A stretch of DNA of 64,000 nt from Fictibacillus marinisediminis (GTDB lineage: Bacteria > Bacillota > Bacilli > Bacillales > Fictibacillaceae), in the NCBI RefSeq assembly GCF_023149135.1, contig NZ_JAIWJX010000002.1:868001-932000 (forward strand), read 5' to 3'. Position 1 is the stretch's first letter. Each line of letters opens with the position of its first letter. Positions 54,569 to 63,413 of this stretch are shown here, in pieces. The notes under the pieces were generated by a model that saw nothing but the letters and a program-made list of their open reading frames with translations, was not told the DNA's origin and did not search any database. A program made the translations under genes and the position numbers.

Positions 54569-55759
54569 TCAAGTCTTTTCTTCTCTATTCCGGTTCTTGA
54601 ACTCTCCTGCAAGGTTTCGTGTTTCTTTTTTAAAGAAAGCCAGCTCTTCCGAATCAAGAGAGAGGCCTCCATATCGGACCTTATTATAAAATGTTGATAC
54701 GATCTCAATCGCTGTTTTCGACAGATCCAGCCGATGCAGCCATTCAGTAACAGATTCGTCATAGGCACGGCCGCCCCCTAGTTTTGTCATGCGTTTTTCA
54801 AATTGGATATAAACTTTTCTCGCCTCATCGGCCGGTGTTTTCCAAAAACGGCTCCTTTTATGAGCAGGCTTTTCGCCGGGCATAATGGGCTGAATACTTT
54901 GTGAGGATATCGTCTGGCCCAATACTGATAGAATCCTTCTTCTGAAATAGATTAAAAGGGCGAGCAGGATGGCTGCACAGATGATCCACAATATCCATTG
55001 GTTGTGAAAAGGTGATACGTGAGGCAGTCCTTTCACTTTTTTGCTTCCTTTAAATGATCCAGCAAAGGCTTCAGCTCTCCTTTTGCCGCCATCAGAGATG
55101 GGAAGAAGGCTGTAAAGAAAGAATAGAGGTTTGCTTAAAATCGTAAATACAGCATAGAATAGTACACTCATCAAATTTTTGAACAAGAAGGAAAAGAAAG
55201 GGAAAGCAAGGTATGCAGCAACTGATGAAGATAGCAGCACCAATAACGATAATATTCCTTGCTTTGTGTTCTGAAAACCAGGTTTCCCATCATTCAAATT
55301 TCGATGATAGCTTTTAAGCAGGATAAGATAGGCAAGCTGTACTGTCGGAATAAGGAGCAAAGCCTCAGAAATGTTCGGAAAGAAAATATACTGGAAGAAT
55401 GCCAGGACAAATGAGACAAGCCAGATCACTTCCATGTCTTGCTTAATGGGCTCAGACCAGTTAGCCCATGCTCGCCAGGCTATGATCCCTGCGACAAGGA
55501 AAGAAAAGGGGGCGCCAAACCCAAAAAGATAAGCAATTCCAAAAGCAACAGGGCTGAGAAGGATGATTTTACCCACGGTCATCTTTATCGAAAAGGTAAA
55601 AAGCAAAACAAATGGCAAGCAGCCAAGAACATAAAGAGCAAAAAACTTTAAAAACAGGGTAAGACTGAAAGGCAGCAGGCTGATTACGATTAAATAAAGA
55701 AGCAAACTGTCAAATGAGTAATTAAGAGAAAAGGTGAGAAGCATCCCTTTGTTATTCAT
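54569..55759 (-). CDS. Membrane protein with C-terminal DUF4129 domain
   Basis: 396 residues: about eight membrane helices (1-215), a linker, one more helix (about 275-290) and a soluble C-terminal DUF4129 domain (ARKVYIQFEKRMTKLGGGRAYDESVTEWLHRL). In the usual MoxR-DUF58-TgpA operon this third gene carries an extracytoplasmic transglutaminase core between the membrane parts; here that core is absent. Start 55759 overlaps the DUF58 gene by 4 bp. Confidence 0.82.
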   Translation of the reverse strand: MNNKGMLLTFSLNYSFDSLLLYLIVISLLPFSLTLFLKFFALYVLGCLPFVLLFTFSIKMTVGKIILLSPVAFGIAYLFGFGAPFSFLVAGIIAWRAWANWSEPIKQDMEVIWLVSFVLAFFQYIFFPNISEALLLIPTVQLAYLILLKSYHRNLNDGKPGFQNTKQGILSLLVLLSSSVAAYLAFPFFSFLFKNLMSVLFYAVFTILSKPLFFLYSLLPISDGGKRRAEAFAGSFKGSKKVKGLPHVSPFHNQWILWIICAAILLALLIYFRRRILSVLGQTISSQSIQPIMPGEKPAHKRSRFWKTPADEARKVYIQFEKRMTKLGGGRAYDESVTEWLHRLDLSKTAIEIVSTFYNKVRYGGLSLDSEELAFFKKETRNLAGEFKNRNREEKT

Positions 55760-56982
55760 GAGATGGCTCTCCTTGCAGACCATTTTGAAAGATAAGCCCC
55801 TTCTTCTTGTTCTATAATCCGATAGACAGGGCTCCCGTGCTTCTGCCACTTTTGAAAGTACAGCTCTTGCCTGCCATCTTCATCAAGGTTGCCTGCCAGT
55901 ATAACCACGGGAATCGTGCTTGAAATTTCCCGGTCTGTTTTTGCAAGCAGCTCGAGGAGGGGAAAGGTTACACTTGAAACACTGATACGGGCAAGTGTTT
56001 CGAGTACTTTTAACAGATGAGCACGGTCCTCTCCTTTTTCCACTTTAAGAAAACCAACAGCACCGGGAACACGGATATTCATAAAGATTTCATACGGAAT
56101 ACCGGCTGAAGAAGCATGCTGGCACATAAAGGTTAAATAACTAAGCTGGTTTTCCATCGTCTCACTCTGAAAAGAGGATGTCCCATAGGAGGATGACCCA
56201 ACATTGACGATAAAGGCCCATTTGTATTCTGTTGTTTTCTCTACAACTTTCGTCTTGAGTGAAGCTGAAGCTGCTGTTGCTTTCCAATGGATCCTGTTAT
56301 AAGGATCACTCCTTTCATAGTCTCTTGCACCTGCAGGAGAAGCCGGATCTTCAAACAATGACCGTGAAAAAGGATGGAAACCCTGGCCGAACTGCAGCAG
56401 CGGCTTGATACCGATCACTGGGAGAGGGGCAGGAAATACAATCACTTCCGTTCGATAGATGGGATCAAAGGCCAGGAGGAGGAGACCATATCCCATGACA
56501 TTCCGGATGCTGAGTTCAATACGGTTCAGCTTCACGGCTCCCCGTTTTTTTCCTGTAACCATAAGCTCCTGCTCCAGCCGTGACTTTTTAGGGACAGCAA
56601 ATTGCCACTCATAATCCTTTTGCTTTAAATTTTTCTTTTCATGCGTCAGTACTGCGTTATCAACATCAATGGCATCGGAAGCGGTAAAGGTCATCGTTCC
56701 ACGGATCTGCGGCCAGCTGCCTTCATAGGAAAGGGTAAGAGGCAGTCTTTCTGTATCGCCGGGAAAAAGCCGTATGCTCCTTCGCGGGTTTAGAAAAACA
56801 AGCTGATCAGCAGCAGACCTGAAATAAAGCCGGCTGAGATAGTATACGGCTCCGAATAAGCAAGCAAGTGCTAATACAGCAGGTGATTTTTTATAAAAAC
56901 TGATGGCAGCTAAAACTACGCAGGCACTTAATGAGGCCTGAAGAAGCTTGGGTACGGCAAGCTCTTTCCGCCAGACACTCAT
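55756..56982 (-). CDS. DUF58 (von Willebrand A-like) protein
   Basis: 408 residues: two N-terminal membrane helices (about 10-50), a beta domain, and a C-terminal region with the DUF58 core DYERSDPYNRIHWKATAASASLKTK (about 215-240). DUF58 proteins are thought to work with MoxR ATPases as metal-dependent vWA-like chaperone partners. Overlaps the MoxR gene by 4 bp (ATGA). Confidence 0.87.
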   Translation of the reverse strand: MSVWRKELAVPKLLQASLSACVVLAAISFYKKSPAVLALACLFGAVYYLSRLYFRSAADQLVFLNPRRSIRLFPGDTERLPLTLSYEGSWPQIRGTMTFTASDAIDVDNAVLTHEKKNLKQKDYEWQFAVPKKSRLEQELMVTGKKRGAVKLNRIELSIRNVMGYGLLLLAFDPIYRTEVIVFPAPLPVIGIKPLLQFGQGFHPFSRSLFEDPASPAGARDYERSDPYNRIHWKATAASASLKTKVVEKTTEYKWAFIVNVGSSSYGTSSFQSETMENQLSYLTFMCQHASSAGIPYEIFMNIRVPGAVGFLKVEKGEDRAHLLKVLETLARISVSSVTFPLLELLAKTDREISSTIPVVILAGNLDEDGRQELYFQKWQKHGSPVYRIIEQEEGAYLSKWSARRAIS

Positions 56983-57926
56983 GACCCGGCACCTGACTCG
57001 ACCGGGACTTCAACGGATTTCAAGATCTCCTGAATGACCTGATGCTTTGTTTTTCTCAGCGTTCCTTCGAGCGAGAGGACCAGACGGTGGGAAAGAACAA
57101 AAGGGGCCATCAGTTTTATGTCATCCGGTGTGACATACATCCGTCCATGAATCAGAGCATGGCCCTGAGATGCACGCATAAAGGCAAGCGTTCCCCGCGG
57201 GCTGACGCCAGCTTCCGCAAATCCTGATTCTCTTGTCGCATGAACAATGGACAGCAAGTAGTTCTCAACATCGTCCGAGAGTTCCACTTCCTTTACCATG
57301 TCTTGCATTCTATGTAAATCCTCCAGAGAGAAGACGGCTTCAAGCTGATCGAGAGGTTCCTGCTTTCGATACAGAGAGATCATCCTCTTTTCTTCTTCAA
57401 ATGAAGGGTATCCGGTCTGTATTTGAATGAAAAAACGGTCAAGCTGTGCTTCCGGAAGGGGAAAGGTACCTTGAGATTCAATCGGATTCTGGGTAGCAAT
57501 GACTATAAAAGGAGAGGGAAGCTTGGTTGTTTCCCCTTCAATGGTAACTTGCTTCTCCTCCATTATTTCAAGCAGGCTGGACTGTGCCCTTGGTGTAGCT
57601 CTGTTAACCTCATCAGCCAGCAGTATGTTCGTCATGACCGGTCCGACGCGAAGCTCGAAATCCTGTTCTTTCGGGTTGAAAAATTTAATCCCCGTTATAT
57701 CACTGGGAAGGACATCAGCCGTAAACTGAATCCGTCTGAATCCGCCGCTGATGGATTTGGCCACACTTTTAGCCAGCACCGTCTTCCCGGTGCCTGGCAC
57801 GTCTTCTAAAAGAATATGTCCTTTATTAATAAGTGCAATCATGATCAAGTCGACAATTTTTTCTTTTCCGACTAATACTGACGCTATATTACGTTTCATG
57901 CGTTCTGTTTGCTGAAGGATATCCAA
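56979..57926 (-). CDS. MoxR-family AAA+ ATPase
   Basis: About 315 residues with Walker A VPGTGKTVLAKS, Walker B LLADEVNRA, sensor 1 ATQNP and the arginine-finger region PEAQLDRF, all typical of MoxR. It is thought to remodel protein complexes with its DUF58 partner. TTG 57926 is chosen because AAAGGTGG is eight bases upstream; GTG 57938 directly abuts this RBS. First gene of a three-gene operon with 4-bp overlaps throughout. Confidence 0.9.
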   Translation of the reverse strand: MDILQQTERMKRNIASVLVGKEKIVDLIMIALINKGHILLEDVPGTGKTVLAKSVAKSISGGFRRIQFTADVLPSDITGIKFFNPKEQDFELRVGPVMTNILLADEVNRATPRAQSSLLEIMEEKQVTIEGETTKLPSPFIVIATQNPIESQGTFPLPEAQLDRFFIQIQTGYPSFEEEKRMISLYRKQEPLDQLEAVFSLEDLHRMQDMVKEVELSDDVENYLLSIVHATRESGFAEAGVSPRGTLAFMRASQGHALIHGRMYVTPDDIKLMAPFVLSHRLVLSLEGTLRKTKHQVIQEILKSVEVPVESGAGS

Positions 57927-57993
57927 TTTTATTTCCACCTTTATTTTCCATTTTTCTAATATATTCTACAAAAACGGTGAAAAACCTCCAACA

Positions 57994-58023
57994 AAAAAAG
58001 ACGGCGAAAAACGCCATCTTTTA
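57994..58023 (-). terminator. Terminator of the second uppP gene
   Basis: Stem AAAAGACGGCG / CGCCATCTTTT (one mismatch) with A loop; T-rich on the minus strand. Confidence 0.8.
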
Positions 58024-58037
58024 TCTGAAATTGAAAA

Positions 58038-58841
58038 TTAAAGCCAAATGATCGCAGCTAAAACAGCGGCAAGTATAAAACGATAATAGGCAAATGGAGT
58101 AAGTTTTACTTTTGCAATCAAGCGGATAAAGAACAGAATGGCAACGACTGCGACAATAAAGGCCGTGATGAATCCTGCTGCAAAGAATGGAAGATCAGCT
58201 CCGCTAAGCACATCCCAGCTTTTATACAGATCAAGGCCGCTTGCAGCAATCATAATTGGGACTGCAAGAATAAATGTGAAATCTGCAGCTGTTCTGTGGC
58301 TTAAGCCGAGCAGCACACCGCCAGATATGGTCGCGCCCGAACGGGAGAAGCCGGGCCAAAGTGCAAGACATTGAAACAGCCCAATGATAAAAGCTTGTTT
58401 ATACGTAATTTGATCAAGGGTAGCTGCCGTAATTTTCTTCTTCTTCTTTTCCGCATAAATCATCAGCAGACCGCCGATAATTAAGCTGAATACAACCGTA
58501 CTTGTCGAGAATAAATATTTTTTTACAGCATCATGAGCGAGAAGCCCGATCACAACAGCCGGCAGCATGCCCGCAAAAATGTGGAGTAAATTCAAATGGC
58601 CTTTTTGGCCGTTTTCTGTCTCCACCTTGCCTACACCAAGAAGGCTCCACAGTCTTTTCCAATATAGAACCACAACAGCTAGGATGGAACCGAGCTGTAT
58701 AACAATTTCAAACGTTTTCGCTTTGTCCCCTGTAAACCCGAGAAAATGCCCGGCAATAATTAAATGTCCGGTGGAGGAAACAGGTAGAAACTCTGTTAAT
58801 CCTTCTACCATTCCCATGATAATCGCAATCCAAAGAAACAT
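58038..58841 (-). CDS. uppP: Undecaprenyl-diphosphatase (UppP/BacA), paralogue 2
   Basis: 267 residues, about eight hydrophobic segments, with [15 protein letters not shown] near the N-terminus and canonical [10 protein letters not shown] in the second loop. Same reaction as paralogue 1 at 21915. The two differ strongly outside the motifs, including the first catalytic loop (EGLTE against QGMTE), so they are old paralogues rather than a recent copy. Monocistronic. Confidence 0.93.
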   Translation of the reverse strand: MFLWIAIIMGMVEGLTEFLPVSSTGHLIIAGHFLGFTGDKAKTFEIVIQLGSILAVVVLYWKRLWSLLGVGKVETENGQKGHLNLLHIFAGMLPAVVIGLLAHDAVKKYLFSTSTVVFSLIIGGLLMIYAEKKKKKITAATLDQITYKQAFIIGLFQCLALWPGFSRSGATISGGVLLGLSHRTAADFTFILAVPIMIAASGLDLYKSWDVLSGADLPFFAAGFITAFIVAVVAILFFIRLIAKVKLTPFAYYRFILAAVLAAIIWL

Positions 58842-58936
58842 ACATTCACCAGCCTGTTCACTAATTAGTCAAATACTGTACCTATTATAAAAGATATTTG
58901 CCGAAAAACATATAAAGATATTGTGACAACGCAAAA

Positions 58937-59015
58937 AGCTGAAGGACCTGTTTAGCTCCGAAAAGCGGTGGAACACCTGAATAGTAACACGCTTTTTAGG
59001 AGCGGGGTCTTGAAG
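58937..59015. repeat. Palindromic intergenic element, second type
   Basis: CTCCGAAAAGCG (58956-58967) pairs with CGCTTTTTAGGAG (58990-59002); GGACC/GGTCT and AGCT/AGCT extend it outward, and GGTG-GAA-CACC forms an inner hairpin. No ORF. It lies between two minus-strand genes in a 289-bp gap. Confidence 0.5.
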
Positions 59016-59084
59016 CTGGATTAAGAAAAGCTGAAGCAGCAGTTCATAGAATAATCCGCACTAACAACGTTCGCAGCCCAAACA

Positions 59085-59118
59085 AAAAAAGAGACGGCAC
59101 ATGTCCGCCTCTTTTCTT
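59085..59118 (-). terminator. Terminator of the YocH-like gene
   Basis: Stem AAAAGAGACGG / CCGCCTCTTTT (one mismatch) with an 8-base loop; T-rich on the minus strand. Confidence 0.85.
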
Positions 59119-59130
59119 AAAATGCAAAGA

Positions 59131-60021
59131 TTATTTATCCAGGATGGTAACTTTAACGTTCTTGCGTCCCCATTCGGTTGCTTTTTGCTTAGAAGAATAG
59201 AAGACATCGATTCTGTTTCCTTGAATGGCGCCGCCTTTGTCAGCAGCTACTGCATAGCCATAGCCTTCTACATACACTTGAGAGTTTAACGGAATAACAT
59301 CCGGGTCAACAGCGATGACTTTTACGTCTGGATTCGCTTTAAGATTTGTACCGTTTGCTGTTACGCCGCTGCATCCATCGCAATCAGCAGTGTAAGCTGT
59401 TGCTTCAACAGATACTGTTTTTCCTTGTTTCTGATCAGTCGAAGCAGCCTTTACTGGTGCTGAGGCTTTTTGTGCTGGAGCAGAAGATTCAACTTCTGTT
59501 TTCACACGAACGCCATTTTCACCATAAAGAGCTTTAATGGTTTGAGGGCCCGTTAATCCATCAACAGCGATGCCTTTTGCTTTTTGGAAAGCTTTTACTG
59601 CATTCACAGTAACCGGACCATAAATGCCATCCACAGTATAGTTATAGAATCCTTGGTCTTTTAATTCACTTTGCAATCCTGAAACTGCATAGCCTTTACT
59701 GCCTTGCTGTAGTATATTTGATTTTCCTAAAGAGGACTGAAGAAGTGCCTCAGCAGTTCTTTTTCCTGCTATTCCATCTACCTTTAATCCGTTTCTCTTT
59801 TGGAAATCTTTCACGGAAGCCGCTGTAATATCTCCATAAAAACCTGTTGTTTCAGTGTAATGAAAATATCCCTTATCTTTGAGTTGTTGCTGCAATTGAT
59901 GCACGTCTTTATCCCACATGCCCTGTTTTAATGTATGGTCCCCTAACGCGGCTTCCCCTACTAGTGGAGAACTCATCATTACTCCAGCGATCGCTCCTGT
60001 TGCAATTACTTTTTTAATCAT
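59131..60021 (-). CDS. Secreted 3D-domain protein with two peptidoglycan-binding repeats (YocH-like)
   Basis: 296 residues: signal peptide (1-24, ending GEA), two peptidoglycan-binding-1 repeats (about 27-90 and 100-165), a Ser/Ala/Lys linker, and a C-terminal 3D domain (about 200-296) with the three conserved Asp in AVDPDVIPL, AADKGGAI and RIDVFY. 3D proteins are lytic transglycosylase-like or muralytic. B. subtilis YocH is a WalR target and the promoter here carries WalR-type boxes. RBS GAGGAGG. Its N-terminal module is shared with the NlpC/P60 protein at 43920. Confidence 0.92.
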   Translation of the reverse strand: MIKKVIATGAIAGVMMSSPLVGEAALGDHTLKQGMWDKDVHQLQQQLKDKGYFHYTETTGFYGDITAASVKDFQKRNGLKVDGIAGKRTAEALLQSSLGKSNILQQGSKGYAVSGLQSELKDQGFYNYTVDGIYGPVTVNAVKAFQKAKGIAVDGLTGPQTIKALYGENGVRVKTEVESSAPAQKASAPVKAASTDQKQGKTVSVEATAYTADCDGCSGVTANGTNLKANPDVKVIAVDPDVIPLNSQVYVEGYGYAVAADKGGAIQGNRIDVFYSSKQKATEWGRKNVKVTILDK

Positions 60022-60117
60022 ATGTAGTACCTCCTCAAGTACGAAAAGTTTTAGTTAAAAAGGATATGTTTTCCTTCATAGCCAATTGCAATTGTACAGG
60101 GTGTGTATGACAGGCAG

Positions 60118-60156
60118 GTTAGAGTAAGGTAACAAAACGATTACATAATTATTTCG
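60118..60156 (-). promoter_or_regulatory. WalR-type hexamer array upstream of the YocH-like gene
   Basis: On the minus strand four hexamers follow each other every 11 bp: CGAAAT, TGTAAT, TGTTAC, TCTAAC. The inner two match TGTWAH fully and the outer ones at four and five of six positions. Consensus WalR sites are TGTWAH-N5-TGTWAH. A TACAAT -10 lies downstream near 60095. Confidence 0.65.
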
Positions 60157-60313
60157 AAATAGTTCTATATCCCTCCAACCATTGAATTATTTACCTGATG
60201 AACTCAGGGCATGACTGGGGTGTGAGGTTTTTCTTGCTGTAATTCTTTATAATTTTCAGAAAACTGTTAAACTTGTATCGTACCTATTTATTGAAGGAAA
60301 GGTGGAACTTTTC

Positions 60314-61264
60314 ATGGAATATCGCCGACTTGGAAAAACAGGATTGAAGGTAAGCGAGATTTCACTCGGCAGCTGGCTGACAACGGCCGGCTATGTAGAG
60401 AAAGAGAACGCGGAGGCCAGCATAAATAAAGCATTTGACCTCGGCATTAACTTTTTCGACACCGCCAACGTCTATATGCGCGGAGAAGCTGAGAAGGTAG
60501 TGGGAGGTGTATTGAAAGATTACCAGAGAGATTCCTATGTTCTCGCAACAAAAGCCTTTTGGCCAATGGGAGAAGGTCCGAACGATAGAGGGCTTTCCCG
60601 CAAACATGTCATCGAGCAGTGCAATGCCAGTCTGCAGCGGCTCGGCCTGGATTATGTTGATATCTTCTATTGTCACCGTTATGACAAAGAAACGCCGCTC
60701 GAAGAAACATTGCGGGCCATCGATGATCTGATCAGGCATGGAAAGGTTTTGTATGCGGGAGTCAGTGAATGGACGGCAGAACAAATTTCTGAAGCGGTCC
60801 ACCTTGCCGACAAAAAATTATTGGATCGAATTGTTGTCAGTCAGCCACAATATAATATGTTTGAACGCTATATTGAAAAAGAAGTGATCCCTGTCAGCGA
60901 GAAACACGGGATCGGCCAAGTCGTATGGTCACCGTTGGCACAAGGGGTGCTAACAGGTAAGTACAAAATAGGGGAAGAAGCTCCGAAGGGAAGCCGCGCA
61001 GCAGATGAGAACAGTAAGAAGGCTATATCCCGCCATCTTACAGACGAGAAGCTCCAGAAAGTAGAACAGTTAAAAGGGATAGCGGCAGAAACCGGTATCT
61101 CTGCTGCACAGCTTGCCCTTGCCTGGATATTACGGCAGGAGAATGTTTCAAGCGCGATCGTAGGAGCGAGCTCTCCGGATCAGCTGGAGGAAACCGTGAA
61201 GGCCTCCGGCATTAAACTCTCCTCTGAGACTCTCGAGAATATTGAGAACATTCTTCAAAATTAA
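60314..61264 (+). CDS. Aldo/keto reductase (potassium-channel beta-subunit-like)
   Basis: 316 residues, TIM barrel binding NADPH. The catalytic tetrad is visible: Asp in FFDTANVY with Tyr in the same segment, Lys in LATKAF, His in YCHRYD. C-terminal GASSPDQLEE binds the cofactor phosphate. Resembles the AKR6/AKR14 groups; physiological carbonyl substrate unknown. ATG 60314 follows AAAGGTGG by eight bases. Monocistronic with a strong terminator. Confidence 0.9.
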   Translation: MEYRRLGKTGLKVSEISLGSWLTTAGYVEKENAEASINKAFDLGINFFDTANVYMRGEAEKVVGGVLKDYQRDSYVLATKAFWPMGEGPNDRGLSRKHVIEQCNASLQRLGLDYVDIFYCHRYDKETPLEETLRAIDDLIRHGKVLYAGVSEWTAEQISEAVHLADKKLLDRIVVSQPQYNMFERYIEKEVIPVSEKHGIGQVVWSPLAQGVLTGKYKIGEEAPKGSRAADENSKKAISRHLTDEKLQKVEQLKGIAAETGISAAQLALAWILRQENVSSAIVGASSPDQLEETVKASGIKLSSETLENIENILQN

Positions 61265-61273
61265 TAGAATTCA

Positions 61274-61304
61274 AAAACGGCGGGTGACTTCCCCGCCGTT
61301 TTCT
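61274..61304 (+). terminator. Terminator of the aldo/keto reductase gene
   Basis: A perfect 11-bp stem AAAACGGCGGG / CCCGCCGTTTT. Confidence 0.88.
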
Positions 61305-61340
61305 GCGTTATGCAGTTTTACGTTCTGTGTTATTGCGCTG

Positions 61341-61505
61341 TTATTGCTCAATATACTGTTTTGGGCGGCCCTTCATTCGGGAAAGGAGATTCAGCAAATG
61401 ATCTAGTTCCTGGCTGCATTTCACGGTGACTTCTGCTGTCAATCCGTAGGTTTTCCCAAGACAAAGCAAAACTTCGCGCTTTTTTTCAATCATTTGTAAT
61501 AACAT
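61341..61505 (-). CDS. Spo0E-family aspartyl-phosphate phosphatase
   Basis: A 54-residue protein. The signature SQELDHLLN (residues 31-39) is the Spo0E-family motif, preceded by a helix (MIEKKREVLLCLGKTYG) that forms the other half of the helical hairpin. Family members dephosphorylate Spo0A~P (Spo0E, YisI, YnzD) and hold back sporulation; the exact target here is inferred. Start is ATG 61505 or ATG 61493; both have weak AAAG-type RBS. Too short for usual ORF cutoffs. The sequence from here to 61745 has no other gene. Confidence 0.82.
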   Translation of the reverse strand: MLLQMIEKKREVLLCLGKTYGLTAEVTVKCSQELDHLLNLLSRMKGRPKQYIEQ

Positions 61506-61629
61506 CTTTCATTCACGACTTTCATGAGGGATTTTGTCACAAAAACTAGTATGAAGCAAAACTTAAATTTCGAAAAGAGATTTGATAAAAGTAGTCAAAA
61601 TATTACAAAAAAATAGTGTTGAATTATCT

Positions 61630-61662
61630 GTAATAATGGGCAATATAGTCCATTATTTTTTT
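61630..61662 (+). terminator. Terminator-like hairpin in the ywqB leader
   Basis: Stem AATAATGG / CCATTATT with a 10-base loop, then seven T residues. It lies about 85 bp before ywqB and no plus-strand gene ends nearby, so it may act as an attenuator or end a short untranslated RNA. Confidence 0.4.
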
Positions 61663-61745
61663 GTTGTTGAAGGAATGAAGCACAACATTGAATGGAACCT
61701 CCTTAATTTTGATATAATGGATGGTACTATATTACGGAGGCTCAC

Positions 61746-63413
61746 ATGTTAAGTAAGCAAATTCCTAAAGACGTTGTTCTGGAACTTGGAAAAGACGTGT
61801 TGTTTCATTTTAGTGGAGAAGTGATACAAGAAGGCTATGCGCTTTACCAAAAAGGCGCTGTATACAATATTAATGTGGATAACAAGACTGTAACAGGAAG
61901 TGTTTCTGAAGAGAGTGAATATGCGGTAAGTCTTGATCTTGAGCATATTTCAGAGAGCAGCTGTTCATGCGTCAGCTCCGAGCCATGTGCTCATAAGCTG
62001 GCTGTGTTTTTTCAGCTGTATGCCTCTTTTGGACCTCCCTATCAGCTTATATTGGAATGGAAAAGCAAGAGAGGAAAACTAAAAAATGAACAGCAGGAAG
62101 CCATGATTTCTTCAGCTGATCAGCGAGAGAGCAGCACAAAGAATGCTGAACCAAAAACGAGAAAACGGGTGATTCAAAACATACTGTCTGTTGATGAATG
62201 GAAAAAGAACTTTAATCAGCGCTTTGAAGACTTTGAAAAGAATAAGATGCAGAATCTGACCTTTAAAGAGCTGGAAAAGGGAGAAGGGTATACCTTCACC
62301 CACATCCATAAGGAGTTTTATCCAGGTCTATTGAATGCTGCCAGTTTTATGGATGATGACATTGGAAAGCTGTATCGGTTTCATGCACAGCTTGAAACCT
62401 TCCTAAGGCTTACGGAATATGAAAAGCAATATGGGGTGCCCGATTATTTAGCTTCACATTTTAAACTTAATCTCAGCCAGCTGGTCGATGGGATGTTCAA
62501 AACGGCTATGGAGATTCAGGCAGAAAGGCTTAAGGCGGAACATCTGGATTTAATTGAAGAAAGTTTAAAAGAATTCCAGAATATTTTTAAGCTTCCCGCC
62601 CGTTATTTTGATATTATTTTTCGTGTCTTTCAAGTAGGCTGGGCGACCATTTACCATGTGGATCAATGGGTGGTAGCTTATGAAAAGCAGCTTCTGGAGG
62701 AAAAGGAAAAGGGTTCCCGGGCTCAGTTTCTGGATATGGCGCTCGTTCACTTTGCCTTTTTGAGGGATGACCTTACAGAAGCTTATCAGCGGATGGAAAA
62801 AACAGAGCAGTTTTCTTCCCGTCATGCATTAATTTGGCTTGAGCTGCTTTTTCATTGGGAAAAGTGGGAGTCTTTACTGAAATGGCTGCTCGCCTTGAAG
62901 CCGGAATTTTACCGGAAGACGCAGGATTATTACCGGGATACGTCTGTTCGGGAACAGTTTCACCAATATATTGAATACTTTTGGAAATATGCACAGTACA
63001 CGGGGGAGGAAATGGAGTATGAACAGATGCTCGTTGACTGCCTTCCGGTAACTTTTTATGAATATAATGAATTTTTGCACGTCCAGCAGGATTTTAAGCG
63101 CTGGGTCGAGCTTCAGATCTTAATGGGATACTCGCCTTCCTTGATTAATGGTACGGATTTAAAAGAAGTGGAGCAGCTGGATATGGAAGTGCTTCTTCCG
63201 CTGTACCACCAGTCCGTTGACCGGCTCATCAGGGAGAAAAACCGCAAATCCTATAAGCTGGCCATCCGTTTCTTGAAAAAGCTTCAGTCCATCTATAAAA
63301 AGCTGGGCCGAGACGTGCAGTTTGATGATTATATTGAAAAGCTGGCTAGCCAGTATGCCAGACTCCGCGCTTTTCAGGAAGAGCTAAGGAAAGGAAAATT
63401 CATACATGATTGA
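61746..63413 (+). CDS. ywqB: SWIM zinc-finger protein (YwqB-like)
   Basis: 555 residues. The N-terminal SWIM finger has CxCxnCxH as SCSCVSSEPCAHKLA (about residues 71-84); the remainder is helical without recognised catalytic motifs. In B. subtilis ywqB precedes the SNF2-type helicase gene ywqA, as here with an 8-bp overlap, so the two probably act together on DNA or chromatin-like complexes. No precise function established. Confidence 0.87.
   Translation: MLSKQIPKDVVLELGKDVLFHFSGEVIQEGYALYQKGAVYNINVDNKTVTGSVSEESEYAVSLDLEHISESSCSCVSSEPCAHKLAVFFQLYASFGPPYQLILEWKSKRGKLKNEQQEAMISSADQRESSTKNAEPKTRKRVIQNILSVDEWKKNFNQRFEDFEKNKMQNLTFKELEKGEGYTFTHIHKEFYPGLLNAASFMDDDIGKLYRFHAQLETFLRLTEYEKQYGVPDYLASHFKLNLSQLVDGMFKTAMEIQAERLKAEHLDLIEESLKEFQNIFKLPARYFDIIFRVFQVGWATIYHVDQWVVAYEKQLLEEKEKGSRAQFLDMALVHFAFLRDDLTEAYQRMEKTEQFSSRHALIWLELLFHWEKWESLLKWLLALKPEFYRKTQDYYRDTSVREQFHQYIEYFWKYAQYTGEEMEYEQMLVDCLPVTFYEYNEFLHVQQDFKRWVELQILMGYSPSLINGTDLKEVEQLDMEVLLPLYHQSVDRLIREKNRKSYKLAIRFLKKLQSIYKKLGRDVQFDDYIEKLASQYARLRAFQEELRKGKFIHD

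Noticed and set aside
57780..57800. GGTGCCTGGCAC as another copy of the 36178 palindrome
   Set aside because: It lies within the Walker A coding region of the MoxR gene and is explained by its codons.
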